Positions 19,473 to 29,544 are shown, counted from the stretch's first letter. The stretch: 63,493 nt of DNA from Pelagibacteraceae bacterium AG-426-G09 (GCA_003210075.1 QCNR01000007.1:1-63493); one strand, 5' to 3'. The notes: generated by a model not told the origin, from the letters alone. Program-made: numbers and translations.

Positions 19473-20341
19473 TATTTATTTCTTTCCATTATAAAATTAA
19501 TTGTTTTTCTTAATTCATCAGCTTTATGAGAATATTTTCTCAATCTAATATATATTTTATCCTTAAGTTTATTAGCATATTTAACTGAATTTTCATATCC
19601 AAGTAAACTAATTATAGTTGCTTTACCTTTTTTATTATCTTTTTTTGTTTTTTTTCCTACTAATTTTGTATTTCCTTTAAAATCAATTAAATCATCAACA
19701 ATTTGAAATAATAAACCTATATCTTTACCTAAATTAGAAAAAGAATTTATATTTTTATTATTTTTTTTAATTATTAACGGTGCTACACAACAAAACTCAA
19801 ACAGTTTTCCCGTTTTTTTTAATTCCATATTTAAAATTTTTTTTAGTGATACTTTCTTTTTTTCATAACTTAAATCTAAATATTGGCCACCCGCTATACC
19901 TGTTTGACCAGAGCATCTAGAAAGAAAATTAATTAGCTTTGATTTAGTATTATCGTCAACATTAAATTTTTTATCACTTAATATTTCAAATGCTGTTGTC
20001 AACAATGAGTTGCCTGCCAGAATTGCTGTGGACTCTCCAAATTTAATATGTGTAGAAGGTTTGCCTCTTCTTAATTTATCATCATCCATGCAAGGTAAAT
20101 CGTCATGTATAAGAGAATAGGCGTGAATAGATTCTACAGAAGCTGCTAAGAAAATTAGCTTTTTATTTTGAACTTCAAACATTTTTCCAATATCAAAAAT
20201 AATTTTAGATCTAATTTTTTTTCCACCTGGAAATAAACCGTATTTCATTGGAGCAATTAACGCTGATGAATTAATATTTGATAAATAAATATTTAGAAAA
20301 TTATTAACTCTTTTAGATAGTTTTTTTAGTTTTTTTTCCAT
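19472..20341 (-). CDS. ispA: Short-chain polyprenyl (farnesyl/geranyl) diphosphate synthase
   Basis: Makes farnesyl diphosphate from DMAPP and IPP. The 289-residue protein shows GGKKIRSKI, the first motif [20 protein letters not shown] (DDx4D form typical of type II bacterial FPP synthases), [11 protein letters not shown], and the second motif [13 protein letters not shown]. It overlaps xseB by 29 bp at its start and dxs by 1 bp at its end, so the three genes form one translational unit. Confidence 0.95.
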   Translation of the reverse strand: MEKKLKKLSKRVNNFLNIYLSNINSSALIAPMKYGLFPGGKKIRSKIIFDIGKMFEVQNKKLIFLAASVESIHAYSLIHDDLPCMDDDKLRRGKPSTHIKFGESTAILAGNSLLTTAFEILSDKKFNVDDNTKSKLINFLSRCSGQTGIAGGQYLDLSYEKKKVSLKKILNMELKKTGKLFEFCCVAPLIIKKNNKNINSFSNLGKDIGLLFQIVDDLIDFKGNTKLVGKKTKKDNKKGKATIISLLGYENSVKYANKLKDKIYIRLRKYSHKADELRKTINFIMERNK

Positions 20342-20567
20342 TGCTTATTATCTGATCAATTTTATCTTTTGTATTTTTTGATATTAATTTTGTTTTTTGC
20401 TGAAATTTTTTTTCTATAAAGTTGTTTAATTTAATTAATTCTTGATAATTTTGCACAAAATCCTCTAAACTCTTTTTTTCCAAGTTATCAATTATTTTAT
20501 TTGCCAAATTTTTTAATTCCTCTAAAGATTTATTTTCAATATCAGCTAGTAAATTTTTTTCATTCAT
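20313..20567 (-). CDS. xseB: Exodeoxyribonuclease VII small subunit
   Basis: Small helical subunit that joins XseA in a single-strand exonuclease. The 84-residue protein has ENKSLEELKNLANKIIDNLEKKSLEDF, NYQELIKL and a lysine-rich tail; the small size and two-helix pattern fit XseB. The xseB-ispA-dxs order is the one found in many proteobacteria, which supports the call. The tail is longer and more lysine-rich than in E. coli. Only 20 bp separates its start from the divergent Sua5/TsaC gene. Confidence 0.85.
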   Translation of the reverse strand: MNEKNLLADIENKSLEELKNLANKIIDNLEKKSLEDFVQNYQELIKLNNFIEKKFQQKTKLISKNTKDKIDQIISNGKKTKKTI

Positions 20568-20587
20568 ATATTAGTTGGTATTATTAT

Positions 20588-21523
20588 ATGAAAAACAATC
20601 TTTCAAATATTAAAAAAGCCATAAATTATCTTAATAAGGACAAATGTGTTGGTATACCTACTGAAACTGTTTATGGTTTGGCTGCAAATGCATATTCTTC
20701 AGTCGCTACAGCTAAAATATATAAATTAAAGAGGAGACCAAAAAAAAATCCTCTAATAGTTCACTACTATGATCTTAAATTTCTTAAAAATGACTGTGAG
20801 CTAAACGATTTATTTTTAAAATTATATAAAAAATATTCTCCTGGTCCTATCTCGTATATTTTAAAACTTAAAAAAGGCAGTTCAATTTCTAAGTTTGTTA
20901 CAAATAATAAAAATACTTTGGCTGTAAGATTTCCTAGACATCCTATTGCTAGACGATTATTAAAAAATTTAAATTATCCCCTGGCGGCACCTAGTGCAAA
21001 TATTTCTACTAAAATTAGTCCAGTTTCTCCAGAGGATGTTAAAGATGAGTTTGGAAAAAAATTAAGTCTAATACTAGATGGAGGTCAATCAAAGATAGGG
21101 GTTGAATCGACAGTTGTAGAATTAGTAAATAAACCACAAATTTTGAGATTAGGAGGTATATCAAAAAATCACATTAAAAACTTTTTAAATTTAAATCTAA
21201 TTTACAATAAGAATTCAAAAAAAATTAAATCACCTGGTCAAAGCAAAACCCATTATTCTCCATATATTAAATTAAGATTAAATATAAAAAAATCAGTAAA
21301 AAATGAAGCATTTATTTTAATAAAAAAAAGAAAACAAAAAAATAAAGATTTTTTTTATTTAACAAAGAAAAATAATTTAAAAGAAGCTGCTAAAAATTTA
21401 TATAAAACATTAAGATTAATTAAAAAAAAAAAATATAAAAGTATAGCAATTGAGAGAATTCCAAATGTTGGATTTGGAGAAGTTATAAATGATAGATTAA
21501 AAAGGGCATCTTATTTTAAATGA
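20588..21523 (+). CDS. L-threonylcarbamoyladenylate synthase (Sua5/TsaC family)
   Basis: Makes threonylcarbamoyl-AMP for the t6A37 modification of tRNAs reading ANN codons. I start at ATG 20588 (311 residues), because the upstream non-ATG extension overlaps the divergent xseB. The YrdC domain has GIPTETVYGLAANAY, KRRPKKNPLIVHYYD, PLAAPSANISTKISPVSP and VESTVVEL. The linker SPGQSKTHYSP and a C-terminal region put it in the longer Sua5 form rather than short TsaC. The stop overlaps the start of the ABC ATPase gene (ATGA). Confidence 0.93.
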   Translation: MKNNLSNIKKAINYLNKDKCVGIPTETVYGLAANAYSSVATAKIYKLKRRPKKNPLIVHYYDLKFLKNDCELNDLFLKLYKKYSPGPISYILKLKKGSSISKFVTNNKNTLAVRFPRHPIARRLLKNLNYPLAAPSANISTKISPVSPEDVKDEFGKKLSLILDGGQSKIGVESTVVELVNKPQILRLGGISKNHIKNFLNLNLIYNKNSKKIKSPGQSKTHYSPYIKLRLNIKKSVKNEAFILIKKRKQKNKDFFYLTKKNNLKEAAKNLYKTLRLIKKKKYKSIAIERIPNVGFGEVINDRLKRASYFK

Positions 21524-22257
21524 AATATTTAGTTGAAGTAAAAAATTTAAAAAAAAATTATTCTTCGAAGGAAGCTGTAAAAAATATTTCTTTTAACATT
21601 GAGGAAAACGAAGTTTTAGGACTGCTGGGACCAAATGGATGTGGTAAAACAACAACAATAGGAATGTTGTTAGGTTTATTAAAACCCTCTGCTGGAGAAT
21701 TAAAAATAGATAATATGAAATTTGAAAAAAATAGAATAGAGATCTTAAGCAAAATAAATTTTATATCTCCCTATATTGAGTTACCTAAAAAGCTGACAGT
21801 AAAACAAAATTTAATTGTCTATGGAAAATTATACAATATTAAAGATCTAAAAAACCGTATTGAATTTTTAACAGAAAAACTTAGGCTTAAAGAGCTTTTA
21901 AATAGAATAACTGGTGAACTTTCCTCTGGACAAAAGAATAGAGCGAGTTTAGCAAAGGCTCTTATAAATAAACCAAAGGTTTTATTTCTTGATGAACCTA
22001 CTGCATCCTTAGATCCAGAAATAGGTGATTTTGTAAGAAGTTTTTTAGAAAATTATAAAAAAGAAAATAAAATATCAATATTGTTGGCTTCTCATAATAT
22101 GAATGAAGTTAGTAGACTTTGTAAATCAGTCTTGATGATGAAAAATGGTGTTATCATAGATTCAGGAACACCTTCTTCTCTAATTGATAAACATGGGCGT
22201 AAAAATTTAGAGGAGGTTTTTCTTAAATTATCTAGAGGTGAAAATGAATTTAATTAG
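21520..22257 (+). CDS. ABC transporter ATP-binding protein (ABC-2 exporter type)
   Basis: ATPase subunit of an exporter. The 245-residue protein has Walker A GPNGCGKTT near residue 36, the signature LSSGQKNRASLAKAL, Walker B VLFLDEPTASLDPE and the switch histidine in LLASHNMNE. It is most like the DrrA/NodI/CcmA group that pairs with ABC-2 permeases, and the next gene, overlapping by 20 bp, encodes such a permease. The substrate cannot be told; drugs, lipids or polysaccharide are all possible for this group. Confidence 0.93.
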   Translation: MKYLVEVKNLKKNYSSKEAVKNISFNIEENEVLGLLGPNGCGKTTTIGMLLGLLKPSAGELKIDNMKFEKNRIEILSKINFISPYIELPKKLTVKQNLIVYGKLYNIKDLKNRIEFLTEKLRLKELLNRITGELSSGQKNRASLAKALINKPKVLFLDEPTASLDPEIGDFVRSFLENYKKENKISILLASHNMNEVSRLCKSVLMMKNGVIIDSGTPSSLIDKHGRKNLEEVFLKLSRGENEFN

Positions 22258-23035
22258 AATTTATGGTCTTTTCTTAAGACATTTTTATTTAATTACTAGA
22301 TCTTTTCCTAGGATATTAGATTTAATTTATTGGCCTACAATTCAAATAACTTTATGGGGTTTTATATCTAATTTTTTTGCTACATACAGTACATACTATA
22401 ATAATGCTGTTGGAATAATTTTAACTTGCGCAATACTTTATGACTTTTTATTCAGAACAAGTATTGGATTTAATATGCTTTTCTTAGAAGAAATTTGGAG
22501 TAGAAATTTTACAAACTTATTTATTTCACCTATGAGGATAAGTGAAATAATTGTTTCTCTTGTCAGCACTGCATTAATAAGGGCTTTAATTGGTTTGGTT
22601 CCTGCGATATTGTTAACTTCACCATTATTTGGAATTTCAATATTAAATTTGGGTTTTAGTTTATTTTTTCTTTTTTTAAGCTTATATATTTTTGGTATTA
22701 CTTTAGGTATATTGGTTTCTGCCGGACTACTTAGATTTGGTCCATCCTTTGAGAATATTGCTTGGTCGACTATGTTTCTTATCGCTCCTTTTGGCTGTAT
22801 TTATTATCCTGTTGATATTTTACCTAATTTTTTTCAAAAAATAGCTTTTGCTATGCCTTTGGTTTACATTTTTGAAGAAGCAAGAATGATACTTATAGAT
22901 CAAACAGTAAATGTAAAAAATATATATAAAGCATTTATTTTAAATTTAGTTTATTTATCAATTGCTATTAGCTTGTTTTATTATTCTTTTAATCAAGCAA
23001 GAAAAAAAGGTACATTAATAAATATTGGAGAATAG
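22238..23035 (+). CDS. ABC-2 type transporter permease
   Basis: Membrane subunit of the exporter with the preceding ATPase. The 265-residue protein has about six hydrophobic segments, including IILTCAILYDFLF, ALIGLVPAILLTSP and FLFLSLYIFGITLGILVSAG, and the ABC-2 family C-terminal stretch APFGCIYYPVDILPNFFQKIAFAMPLVY. The start may be GTG 22238 or ATG 22244, both inside the ATPase gene. The TAG stop at 23033-23035 directly abuts the 3' end of the oppositely oriented tRNA-Arg. Confidence 0.93.
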   Translation: MKMNLIRIYGLFLRHFYLITRSFPRILDLIYWPTIQITLWGFISNFFATYSTYYNNAVGIILTCAILYDFLFRTSIGFNMLFLEEIWSRNFTNLFISPMRISEIIVSLVSTALIRALIGLVPAILLTSPLFGISILNLGFSLFFLFLSLYIFGITLGILVSAGLLRFGPSFENIAWSTMFLIAPFGCIYYPVDILPNFFQKIAFAMPLVYIFEEARMILIDQTVNVKNIYKAFILNLVYLSIAISLFYYSFNQARKKGTLINIGE

Positions 23036-23112
23036 TGGTGCGCCCGCAAGGAGTCGAACCCTGAACCTCCAGAGCCGAAATCTGGCGCTCTATCCAGTTG
23101 AGCTACGAGCGC
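23036..23112 (-). tRNA. tRNA-Arg(TCG)
   Basis: The reverse complement begins GCGCTCGTAGCTCAACTGGA and ends GCGGGCGCACCA. The anticodon arm is CCAGA-TTTCGGC-TCTGG, giving anticodon TCG (Arg, CGA and probably CGN). T-loop GTTCGACTC and encoded CCA are present; length 77 nt. A TATAAT -10-like box lies on the minus strand at 23126-23131, 13 nt before the tRNA. Confidence 0.95.
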
Positions 23113-23135
23113 ATTATGTATTAATATTATAAAAT

Positions 23136-24113
23136 ATGAAAAATATCATTAATTTAATTGTTGATGAAAACTCGAATAAAAAAAGAATCGACACATTTAT
23201 ATTTGAGAAATGTACAATATTAAGTAGAACTAGAATCAAAAATTTAATTTTAGACAAAAAACTTAAAATTAACGGAAAAATTTCGAATATTCCTTCAAAA
23301 AAAATTTCCCCAGGAGATAAAGTTTCTTTAGAAGTTCCGGAGCCAAAAAAAACTTCCTTAAAACCATTTAATTTTAAGCTAGATATCATTTATCAAGATA
23401 GTGATTTAATTGTAATTAATAAACCAGCTGGAATTTCTATGCATCCTGGTCCAGGAAATTACGACAATACAGTTGTAAACGCTTTAATGAGTTACGATAA
23501 AATCAAATTATCAACTATAGGTGATGAATTAAGGCCAGGAATAATTCATAGAATTGATAAAGATACATCAGGATTGGTTGTTATAGCAAAAAATAATTTC
23601 AGCCATGAAAATATTTCGAAACAGTTCAGCGAACATTCAATTAAAAGAGTATATATTGCTTTAGTATGGGGTAAATTAAGACCGCAGTCAGGTATAATTA
23701 AAACGCTTATAACTAGAAGCTCTAAAAATAGACAATTAATGGATGTTAGTTTTATAAAAGGTAAAAGTGCAATAACTAATTATAAAACACTTAAAATTTT
23801 TAACAGCAAAAATATTCCAACCTTTAGTCTATTAGAATGTAGACTTGAAACAGGAAGAACACATCAAATAAGAGTACACATGAACTACAAAGGTAATCAA
23901 ATTGTTGGGGACAAAAAGTATAAAAAAAAATACAAAAAATTAAAAAATATTAATGAAGAGTTAAATGAAAAAATTATTAAATTAAGTAGACAATTTTTAC
24001 ATGCAAAAATCCTGGGTTTTAATCATCCAAGATCTGGAAAAAAACTTTTATTTGAATCAAATTTACCAAATGATTTAAAAATGATTATAAATGTGCTTGA
24101 AAAATCTGAATAA
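23136..24113 (+). CDS. RluD-type 23S rRNA pseudouridine synthase
   Basis: RluA/RluD-family enzyme. The 325-residue protein has an N-terminal S4 RNA-binding domain (about residues 14-75, including LSRTRIKNLILDKKLKING), then IVINKPAGISMHPG, the catalytic aspartate motif HRIDKDTSGLVVIAK, and TGRTHQIRVHM. The S4 domain and length match RluD, which modifies helix 69 of 23S rRNA, but RluC-like specificity cannot be excluded. The rluD-rpoH order occurs in other alphaproteobacteria. Confidence 0.93.
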   Translation: MKNIINLIVDENSNKKRIDTFIFEKCTILSRTRIKNLILDKKLKINGKISNIPSKKISPGDKVSLEVPEPKKTSLKPFNFKLDIIYQDSDLIVINKPAGISMHPGPGNYDNTVVNALMSYDKIKLSTIGDELRPGIIHRIDKDTSGLVVIAKNNFSHENISKQFSEHSIKRVYIALVWGKLRPQSGIIKTLITRSSKNRQLMDVSFIKGKSAITNYKTLKIFNSKNIPTFSLLECRLETGRTHQIRVHMNYKGNQIVGDKKYKKKYKKLKNINEELNEKIIKLSRQFLHAKILGFNHPRSGKKLLFESNLPNDLKMIINVLEKSE

Positions 24114-24163
24114 TTAGATGTTGTAAAAATAAAATTGTTTATTAAATAATTATAAAAATAATT

Positions 24164-25057
24164 ATGAGTAATACTAAAACATATAACTTGCCAACCCTTT
24201 CAAATGAAGGCGGACTCGGAGCTTATCTGGCTCAAATTAAAAAATTTCCTATGCTTGATGCTGAGGAAGAATATATGTTAGCTAAAAATTGGAAAAATAC
24301 CGGTAACGTTAAATCTGCTGAAAAGCTCGTTACAAGTCATCTTAGATTAGTTGCTAAAATCGCAATGGGATACAAGGGTTATGGTTTACCATTAAATGAA
24401 ATGATCTCTGAAGGAAACGTAGGATTAATGCAAGCAGTGAAAAAATTTGAACCAGATAAAGGATTTAGATTGGCAACTTACGCAATGTGGTGGATTAAAG
24501 CAGCAATTCAGGAATATATTTTAAGGTCTTGGAGTTTAGTTAAAATTGGTACTACAACAGCTCAGAAAAAATTATTTTTCAATTTAAAAAAAATAAAAAG
24601 TCAAATTGCTCCACACACAGAAGGTGATCTTCGAAATGAGGATGTAAAAAATATAGCTGAAAGATTAGATGTTAGTGAAGATGAAGTTGTTTCGATGAAT
24701 AGAAGGTTGGCAGGCAAGGAGCATTCGCTTAATGCTCCTATTGGTGAAGATGGAGATGAATGGCAAGATTGGGTAATAGATCAAACCATGGATCAAGAAC
24801 TTAAAATCGCTCAACAAGAGGAAATGGAACAAAGGAAAGATCTTTTGTCAGACTCCATAAAAATTTTGAATGATCGTGAAAAAAAAATTTTATATTCTCG
24901 AAGGTTAACTGATAATCCAAGTACTTTGGAAGAATTAAGTAAAAAATTCAAAATAAGCAGAGAAAGAATAAGACAAATTGAAAATAAGGCTTTTGAAAAA
25001 TTACAAAAACATATGTTAAACTCAGCTAAATCAAAAAATTTATTACCAGCCAATTAA
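24164..25057 (+). CDS. rpoH: RNA polymerase sigma-32 (heat shock) factor
   Basis: Sigma factor directing heat-shock promoters. The 297-residue protein has region 1.2 ([21 protein letters not shown]), region 2 with [37 protein letters not shown], the RpoH-box-like area including [15 protein letters not shown], and region 4 helix-turn-helix [16 protein letters not shown]. The 50-bp upstream gap is almost pure A/T with no clear regulatory structure. It overlaps convergent purA by 4 bp. Confidence 0.96.
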   Translation: MSNTKTYNLPTLSNEGGLGAYLAQIKKFPMLDAEEEYMLAKNWKNTGNVKSAEKLVTSHLRLVAKIAMGYKGYGLPLNEMISEGNVGLMQAVKKFEPDKGFRLATYAMWWIKAAIQEYILRSWSLVKIGTTTAQKKLFFNLKKIKSQIAPHTEGDLRNEDVKNIAERLDVSEDEVVSMNRRLAGKEHSLNAPIGEDGDEWQDWVIDQTMDQELKIAQQEEMEQRKDLLSDSIKILNDREKKILYSRRLTDNPSTLEELSKKFKISRERIRQIENKAFEKLQKHMLNSAKSKNLLPAN

Positions 25058-26346
25058 GTATTAAAAGGATCTTCAATTAATATTGTATCTTTTCTCTCTG
25101 GACTTGTAGATATCGTCGATACTTTTGCATCAACAAATTTTTCAATAAAATTAATATAGATTTGTGCCTTGATAGGTAATTTAGAAAATTTTTCAATTCC
25201 ACATGTTGAAGATTTCCAACCTTCAAAGGATTTGTAAATTGGCTTAACTTTAAATTGTTGTTCTGAGGATGCAGGTAAATAGTCTATTTTTTCACCATTT
25301 AATTCATAAGCTGTACAAACTTTTATCTCATCAAAATCATCAAGTACATCTAATTTAGTTAAAGCTATTCCATTTATTCCCGAAGTTTTGATAGTTTGTT
25401 TTACAAGCACACCATCAAACCAACCGCATCTTCTTTTTCTGCTAGTTACTGTTCCAAATTCTTTGCCTCTTTCACCAAGTTTTTCACCAATTTCATTTTT
25501 AAGTTCAGTTGGAAAAGGGCCTTCACCTACTCTTGTTGTGTATGCTTTTGTAATTCCTAAAATATAATTTATTGTATTTATTCCACATCCTGATCCTGTC
25601 GCCGCAGATGATGCTACAGTATTAGAAGATGTTACAAATGGATAAGTTCCATGATCCACATCAAGTAAAATTCCTTGAGCACCTTCAAATAAAATTTTTT
25701 TATTTAATTTTTTAAATTCTTCTATTTTTTTCCATATAGGTTTGCTGTATTTCAATATTTCTGGAGCTATCTTCAAAAGGTCATCTTTAAGCTTTTGTTT
25801 GCTATACTCCTCTTTGCCCATTCCTTTTCTTAAAAAATTATGATGTTCAAGAAGAGTTGTTAGCTTCAATTCTAGATTTTTTTCACATAATAAATCAATT
25901 ACTCTTATAGATCTTCGTCCAACTTTATCTTCATAAGCTGGTCCAATCCCCCTCCTAGTTGTTCCTATTTTTGCATTTTGAGTATTGTCTTCCCTTAGTG
26001 CATCTAGCTCACTATGTATTGGCAAAATCAAAGTTGCGGCTTCTGATAAAAAAAGATTATCCTCATTTATATCAACGCCTTTGTTTTTTATTTCCTCAAT
26101 TTCCTCAATTAGCGCCCATGGATTAACAACAACACCGTTGCCAATTATTGATATTTTGTTTTTTCTAACAATACCTGAAGGTAATAATCTTAGTTTGTAA
26201 GTCTTGCCATCTATAACTAATGTATGTCCAGCATTATGACCACCTTGGAATCTTATAACTACATCGGCTTCACTAGAAAGCCAATCAACTATTTTACCCT
26301 TGCCTTCGTCTCCCCATTGCGATCCAACAACTACAACATTTTTCAT
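25054..26346 (-). CDS. purA: Adenylosuccinate synthetase
   Basis: First committed step from IMP to AMP, using GTP and aspartate. The 430-residue protein starts [19 protein letters not shown] with the GTP-binding loop, followed by [43 protein letters not shown] and the C-terminal TSPERKDTI. It lies 6 bp after thiD and ends tail-to-tail with rpoH with a 4-bp overlap. Confidence 0.97.
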   Translation of the reverse strand: MKNVVVVGSQWGDEGKGKIVDWLSSEADVVIRFQGGHNAGHTLVIDGKTYKLRLLPSGIVRKNKISIIGNGVVVNPWALIEEIEEIKNKGVDINEDNLFLSEAATLILPIHSELDALREDNTQNAKIGTTRRGIGPAYEDKVGRRSIRVIDLLCEKNLELKLTTLLEHHNFLRKGMGKEEYSKQKLKDDLLKIAPEILKYSKPIWKKIEEFKKLNKKILFEGAQGILLDVDHGTYPFVTSSNTVASSAATGSGCGINTINYILGITKAYTTRVGEGPFPTELKNEIGEKLGERGKEFGTVTSRKRRCGWFDGVLVKQTIKTSGINGIALTKLDVLDDFDEIKVCTAYELNGEKIDYLPASSEQQFKVKPIYKSFEGWKSSTCGIEKFSKLPIKAQIYINFIEKFVDAKVSTISTSPERKDTILIEDPFNT

Positions 26347-26352
26347 TTAAAT

Positions 26353-27156
26353 TTATTCTATAATATTAATTGAGTTAAGGTGATTAATCGGTCCATTTCC
26401 TTTTCCATATTTAGGTGCATTACTTATGGCTTTGTTTACATATTTAATTGCATTTTCACAAGATTTACTTAATGATTTTCCACATGAATAATTTACGGCA
26501 ATAGCTGAGGATAATGTGCAGCCTGTACCATGCGTGTGTTTTGATTTAATTTTTTTATTTTTAAAAACAAAAATGTTTTTTTTTTCTAAAAGAACATCGT
26601 ATATAAAATTTGATTTTAGATGACCACCTTTGATTAAAACATTGTTAGCACCTATTTTTAATAATTTTTTTCCTGCATGAATCATGTCATCTATTGAGTT
26701 TATTTTTTGATTAGTCAAAATTTCAGCTTCAGGGATATTGGGTGTAATCAAGCTTACTTTTTTAATCAATTTTTGTTTTAATATTTTTACAGCCTTTTTA
26801 TTTATTAATCTTTCACCCCCTTTGGCAACCATAACTGGATCTAATATAATTTTTTTAACCTTGATCTTTGATAAAGAATTTAACACTGTAATTATAACTT
26901 TTGTGTTACTCAACATGCCAATTTTTATTACATCCGGTCTAATATCTTTAGAAGTAAATTCAATTTGTTTTGAAATTTCAGAGGGAGGAATAGGGAAAAT
27001 TGATTTCACACCTTTTGTATTTTGTGAAGTCACGGCTGTTATTGCTGTCATAGCATATGAGCCTAGTGATGTTACTGTTTTAATATCAGCCTGTATACCT
27101 GCTCCTCCGGAAGAGTCGGAGCCAGCAATTATCAATATTTTAGATTTAATTCTCAA
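26353..27156 (-). CDS. thiD: Hydroxymethylpyrimidine / phosphomethylpyrimidine kinase
   Basis: Phosphorylates HMP and HMP-P for thiamine synthesis. The 267-residue protein starts ILIIAGSDSSGGAGIQADIKT and has SYAMTAITAVTSQNT, LDPVMVAKGG, LITPNIPEAEILT, NVLIKGGHL and GTGCTLSSAIAVNYSCG, the anion-hole motif. It sits between glmM and purA with gaps of 1 and 6 bp. A thiE gene is at 46102-46713; no thiC is in the window. Cultured SAR11 is known to lack thiC and need an HMP-type precursor. Confidence 0.95.
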   Translation of the reverse strand: MRIKSKILIIAGSDSSGGAGIQADIKTVTSLGSYAMTAITAVTSQNTKGVKSIFPIPPSEISKQIEFTSKDIRPDVIKIGMLSNTKVIITVLNSLSKIKVKKIILDPVMVAKGGERLINKKAVKILKQKLIKKVSLITPNIPEAEILTNQKINSIDDMIHAGKKLLKIGANNVLIKGGHLKSNFIYDVLLEKKNIFVFKNKKIKSKHTHGTGCTLSSAIAVNYSCGKSLSKSCENAIKYVNKAISNAPKYGKGNGPINHLNSINIIE

Positions 27157-27157
27157 T

Positions 27158-28489
27158 TTAATTTATAGATCGTTTTATAAGATTAATACATTTCTTCATT
27201 AATGTTTTATCATTTGTTTCACACATTATTCTTATTTTTGGTTCTGTACCAGATGGTCTAACTAAAATTCTACCTTTATCCTTTAGTATTTGCTTAGCAA
27301 CTATTATAGAATTTTTACAATTTTTTGAGTTAATTACTGATTTATCTTTAACATTAATATTGACAAGTTTTTGAGGAATTTTTTTAAAGTTGTTAAATAG
27401 TTCGCTTGCTTTTTTTCCTTTTCTCATAGAGTAAAGAATCTCTAACGCAACAAGTAAACCATCTCCTGTTGTTGCAAAATTCCCCAGAATTATGTGTCCT
27501 GATTGTTCTCCACCTAAATTACATTTATTAATTTTCATAGCTTTTTTTACGTATCTGTCCCCTACATTTGTTCTAATAAATTTAATTTTTTTTTCTTTAA
27601 ATAGTTTTTCAAGACCAAAATTTGTCATTAATGTACCTACGACCCCTCCCTTTAGCATTTTTTTCTTTTTCCATCTTAAAGCAATCATTGCGATTATTTG
27701 GTCTCCATCGATTATTTTTCCTTTTTCATCACAAATTATAATTCTATCTGCGTCCCCATCTAAGGAAATTCCAAGATTAACTTTTTTCCTAATAGAAAAG
27801 GATTTGATTTTTTTTGGAAAAGTTGACCCACAATTTAAATTTATGTTTAGACCATTTGGAGTAGTTCCTATATCATAAACTTTGGCGCCCAATGATTTAA
27901 ATATCTTTGGACCAGACTTATAACCTGCTCCATTAGCGCAATCTATTGCTATTTTAAGACCTTTAAGTGAAAAATTTTTTGGAAAATTACTTTTTAATAT
28001 ATTGATGTAACTTTCATTTGCATTTTCTAATCTTTTTACTCTGCCTAATACACTTGGTGTGGTTAAATGTTTTGAGATTTTTGTATCAATTAATTTTTCT
28101 ATTTTTTTTTCAATCTTATCTGATAATTTTAATCCATCAGGACCAAAAAGTTTAAGTCCGTTATCATAAAACGGGTTATGTGACGCTGTAATCATAATTC
28201 CTAGATTTGCATTCATTTTTTTTGTTAGCATAGCCAATCCGTTTGTTGGTAATGGACCAAGTGTATATACATGCATTCCAGCTGAAGCTAATCCAGATAC
28301 AAGAGCTGGTTCTAAAGTATAACCTGATAATCTGGTATCTTTTGCAATAATTGCGGTTTGCTTTTTTTTCTTTAAATTTCTAAAATATGTACCTGCGGCG
28401 AGACCAAATTTAAAAAACATATCACCATTAATTTTATTTTGGTTAACTGTTCCCCTAATTCCATCTGTACCAAAATATCTTTTTCTCAT
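27158..28489 (-). CDS. glmM: Phosphoglucosamine mutase
   Basis: Converts glucosamine-6-P to glucosamine-1-P for peptidoglycan and LPS. The 443-residue protein opens RKRYFGTDGIRGTVN and has the phosphoserine loop MITASHNPFYDNG (Ser103), metal loop SLDGDADRII, GGEQSGHIILG and the C-terminal phosphate-binding RPSGTEPKIRIMCE. The start overlaps the folP stop by 4 bp. The ftsH-folP-glmM order is conserved widely in proteobacteria. Confidence 0.97.
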   Translation of the reverse strand: MRKRYFGTDGIRGTVNQNKINGDMFFKFGLAAGTYFRNLKKKKQTAIIAKDTRLSGYTLEPALVSGLASAGMHVYTLGPLPTNGLAMLTKKMNANLGIMITASHNPFYDNGLKLFGPDGLKLSDKIEKKIEKLIDTKISKHLTTPSVLGRVKRLENANESYINILKSNFPKNFSLKGLKIAIDCANGAGYKSGPKIFKSLGAKVYDIGTTPNGLNINLNCGSTFPKKIKSFSIRKKVNLGISLDGDADRIIICDEKGKIIDGDQIIAMIALRWKKKKMLKGGVVGTLMTNFGLEKLFKEKKIKFIRTNVGDRYVKKAMKINKCNLGGEQSGHIILGNFATTGDGLLVALEILYSMRKGKKASELFNNFKKIPQKLVNINVKDKSVINSKNCKNSIIVAKQILKDKGRILVRPSGTEPKIRIMCETNDKTLMKKCINLIKRSIN

Positions 28490-29541
28490 GTGTTAAATAA
28501 AATTTTATTAAATACTTTTATTGATTGTTTAATTTCATTCACATTGTGTACTCTTAAAATTTGAACTCCTTGCAAAAACGCGTGAATGCTAGATGAAGTA
28601 GTTCCTCCAATTCTATCTATGCTATCGTTTTTACCCGCTATATCTTTAATAAATTTTTTTTTTGATATTCCTAACATTACTGGAAATCCGAGTGAGTGGA
28701 AAATAGAAATTTGATTTAATATAGTAATATTATGTTTCAAATTTTTACCAAAACCAATGCCTGGATCTAAAATTATATTTTTATGATTAATTTTATTTGC
28801 CTTTATAAATTCTATTTTCTTTTCAAAAAAATCATATATATCCAAAACAACATTTTTATATTTGGGATTTTTTTGCATTGTTTTTGGTGTTCCTTGCATA
28901 TGATGCAAAACAAATGGTGTTTTAGATTTCTTTAATACATTTACCATTTCTTTATCATGATTTAATCCTGACACATCATTGAGTAGATTTATTTTAAATG
29001 GTATTGCCTTTTTTAAAATAAAACTTTTTCTGGTATCTACAGAAACACAAATTCCCTTTTTTTTTGCATATTTTATTTTTGATCTAATTCTCTTCCATTC
29101 AATTTTACTATCAACAGTATCTGAGTTTGGCCGAGTTGACTCACCTCCAATATCAATAATATCAGCACCTTCATTTATAAATTTTTTTATTTGTTTGTTT
29201 GCAGCTTTTGATTTTAAGTACTTGCCTCCATCAGAAAAACTATCTGGTGTAGCATTTAGTATGCCCATTAATAAAGGATAGGTTTGAAATATTATTTTTC
29301 TTACATTTTTTACTTTAGTAATATTTTTTATATCTTTAGTTACCTTTTTTTTTAATTTTGGAGGAAGTTTTTTAATATCTTTAAGTTTGATTATTTTCTT
29401 TTTTTTTCTTGTAATTAATTCTATCGAATCAAATGAAATAAATTTGTTACCATTTAATGGGAGACTGATTTTTTTTTTTACTTTTTCTTTTGAAATTTGA
29501 CCATAATAAAAATTACACGCTCGTGTGTAATATTTTATCAT
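28486..29541 (-). CDS. folP: Dihydropteroate synthase with N-terminal extension
   Basis: Joins pterin pyrophosphate and p-aminobenzoate in folate synthesis. The TIM-barrel core starts around residue 93 with LLMGILNATPDSFSDGGKY and includes IDIGGESTRPNS, SVDTRKS, LNDVSGL, LDPGIGFGKN and LGISKKKFI. In front is an extension of about 90 residues (YYTRACNFYYGQISKEK...), which matches the longer form seen in some alphaproteobacteria and is not a frameshift. It lies 3 bp after ftsH. Confidence 0.94.
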   Translation of the reverse strand: MIKYYTRACNFYYGQISKEKVKKKISLPLNGNKFISFDSIELITRKKKKIIKLKDIKKLPPKLKKKVTKDIKNITKVKNVRKIIFQTYPLLMGILNATPDSFSDGGKYLKSKAANKQIKKFINEGADIIDIGGESTRPNSDTVDSKIEWKRIRSKIKYAKKKGICVSVDTRKSFILKKAIPFKINLLNDVSGLNHDKEMVNVLKKSKTPFVLHHMQGTPKTMQKNPKYKNVVLDIYDFFEKKIEFIKANKINHKNIILDPGIGFGKNLKHNITILNQISIFHSLGFPVMLGISKKKFIKDIAGKNDSIDRIGGTTSSSIHAFLQGVQILRVHNVNEIKQSIKVFNKILFNT

Positions 29542-29544
29542 TAA

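Noticed and set aside
28486-29541. Long N-terminus of folP as a possible gene fusion or frameshift
   Set aside because: Longer dihydropteroate synthases with a similar lead region occur in other alphaproteobacteria, and the frame is continuous.
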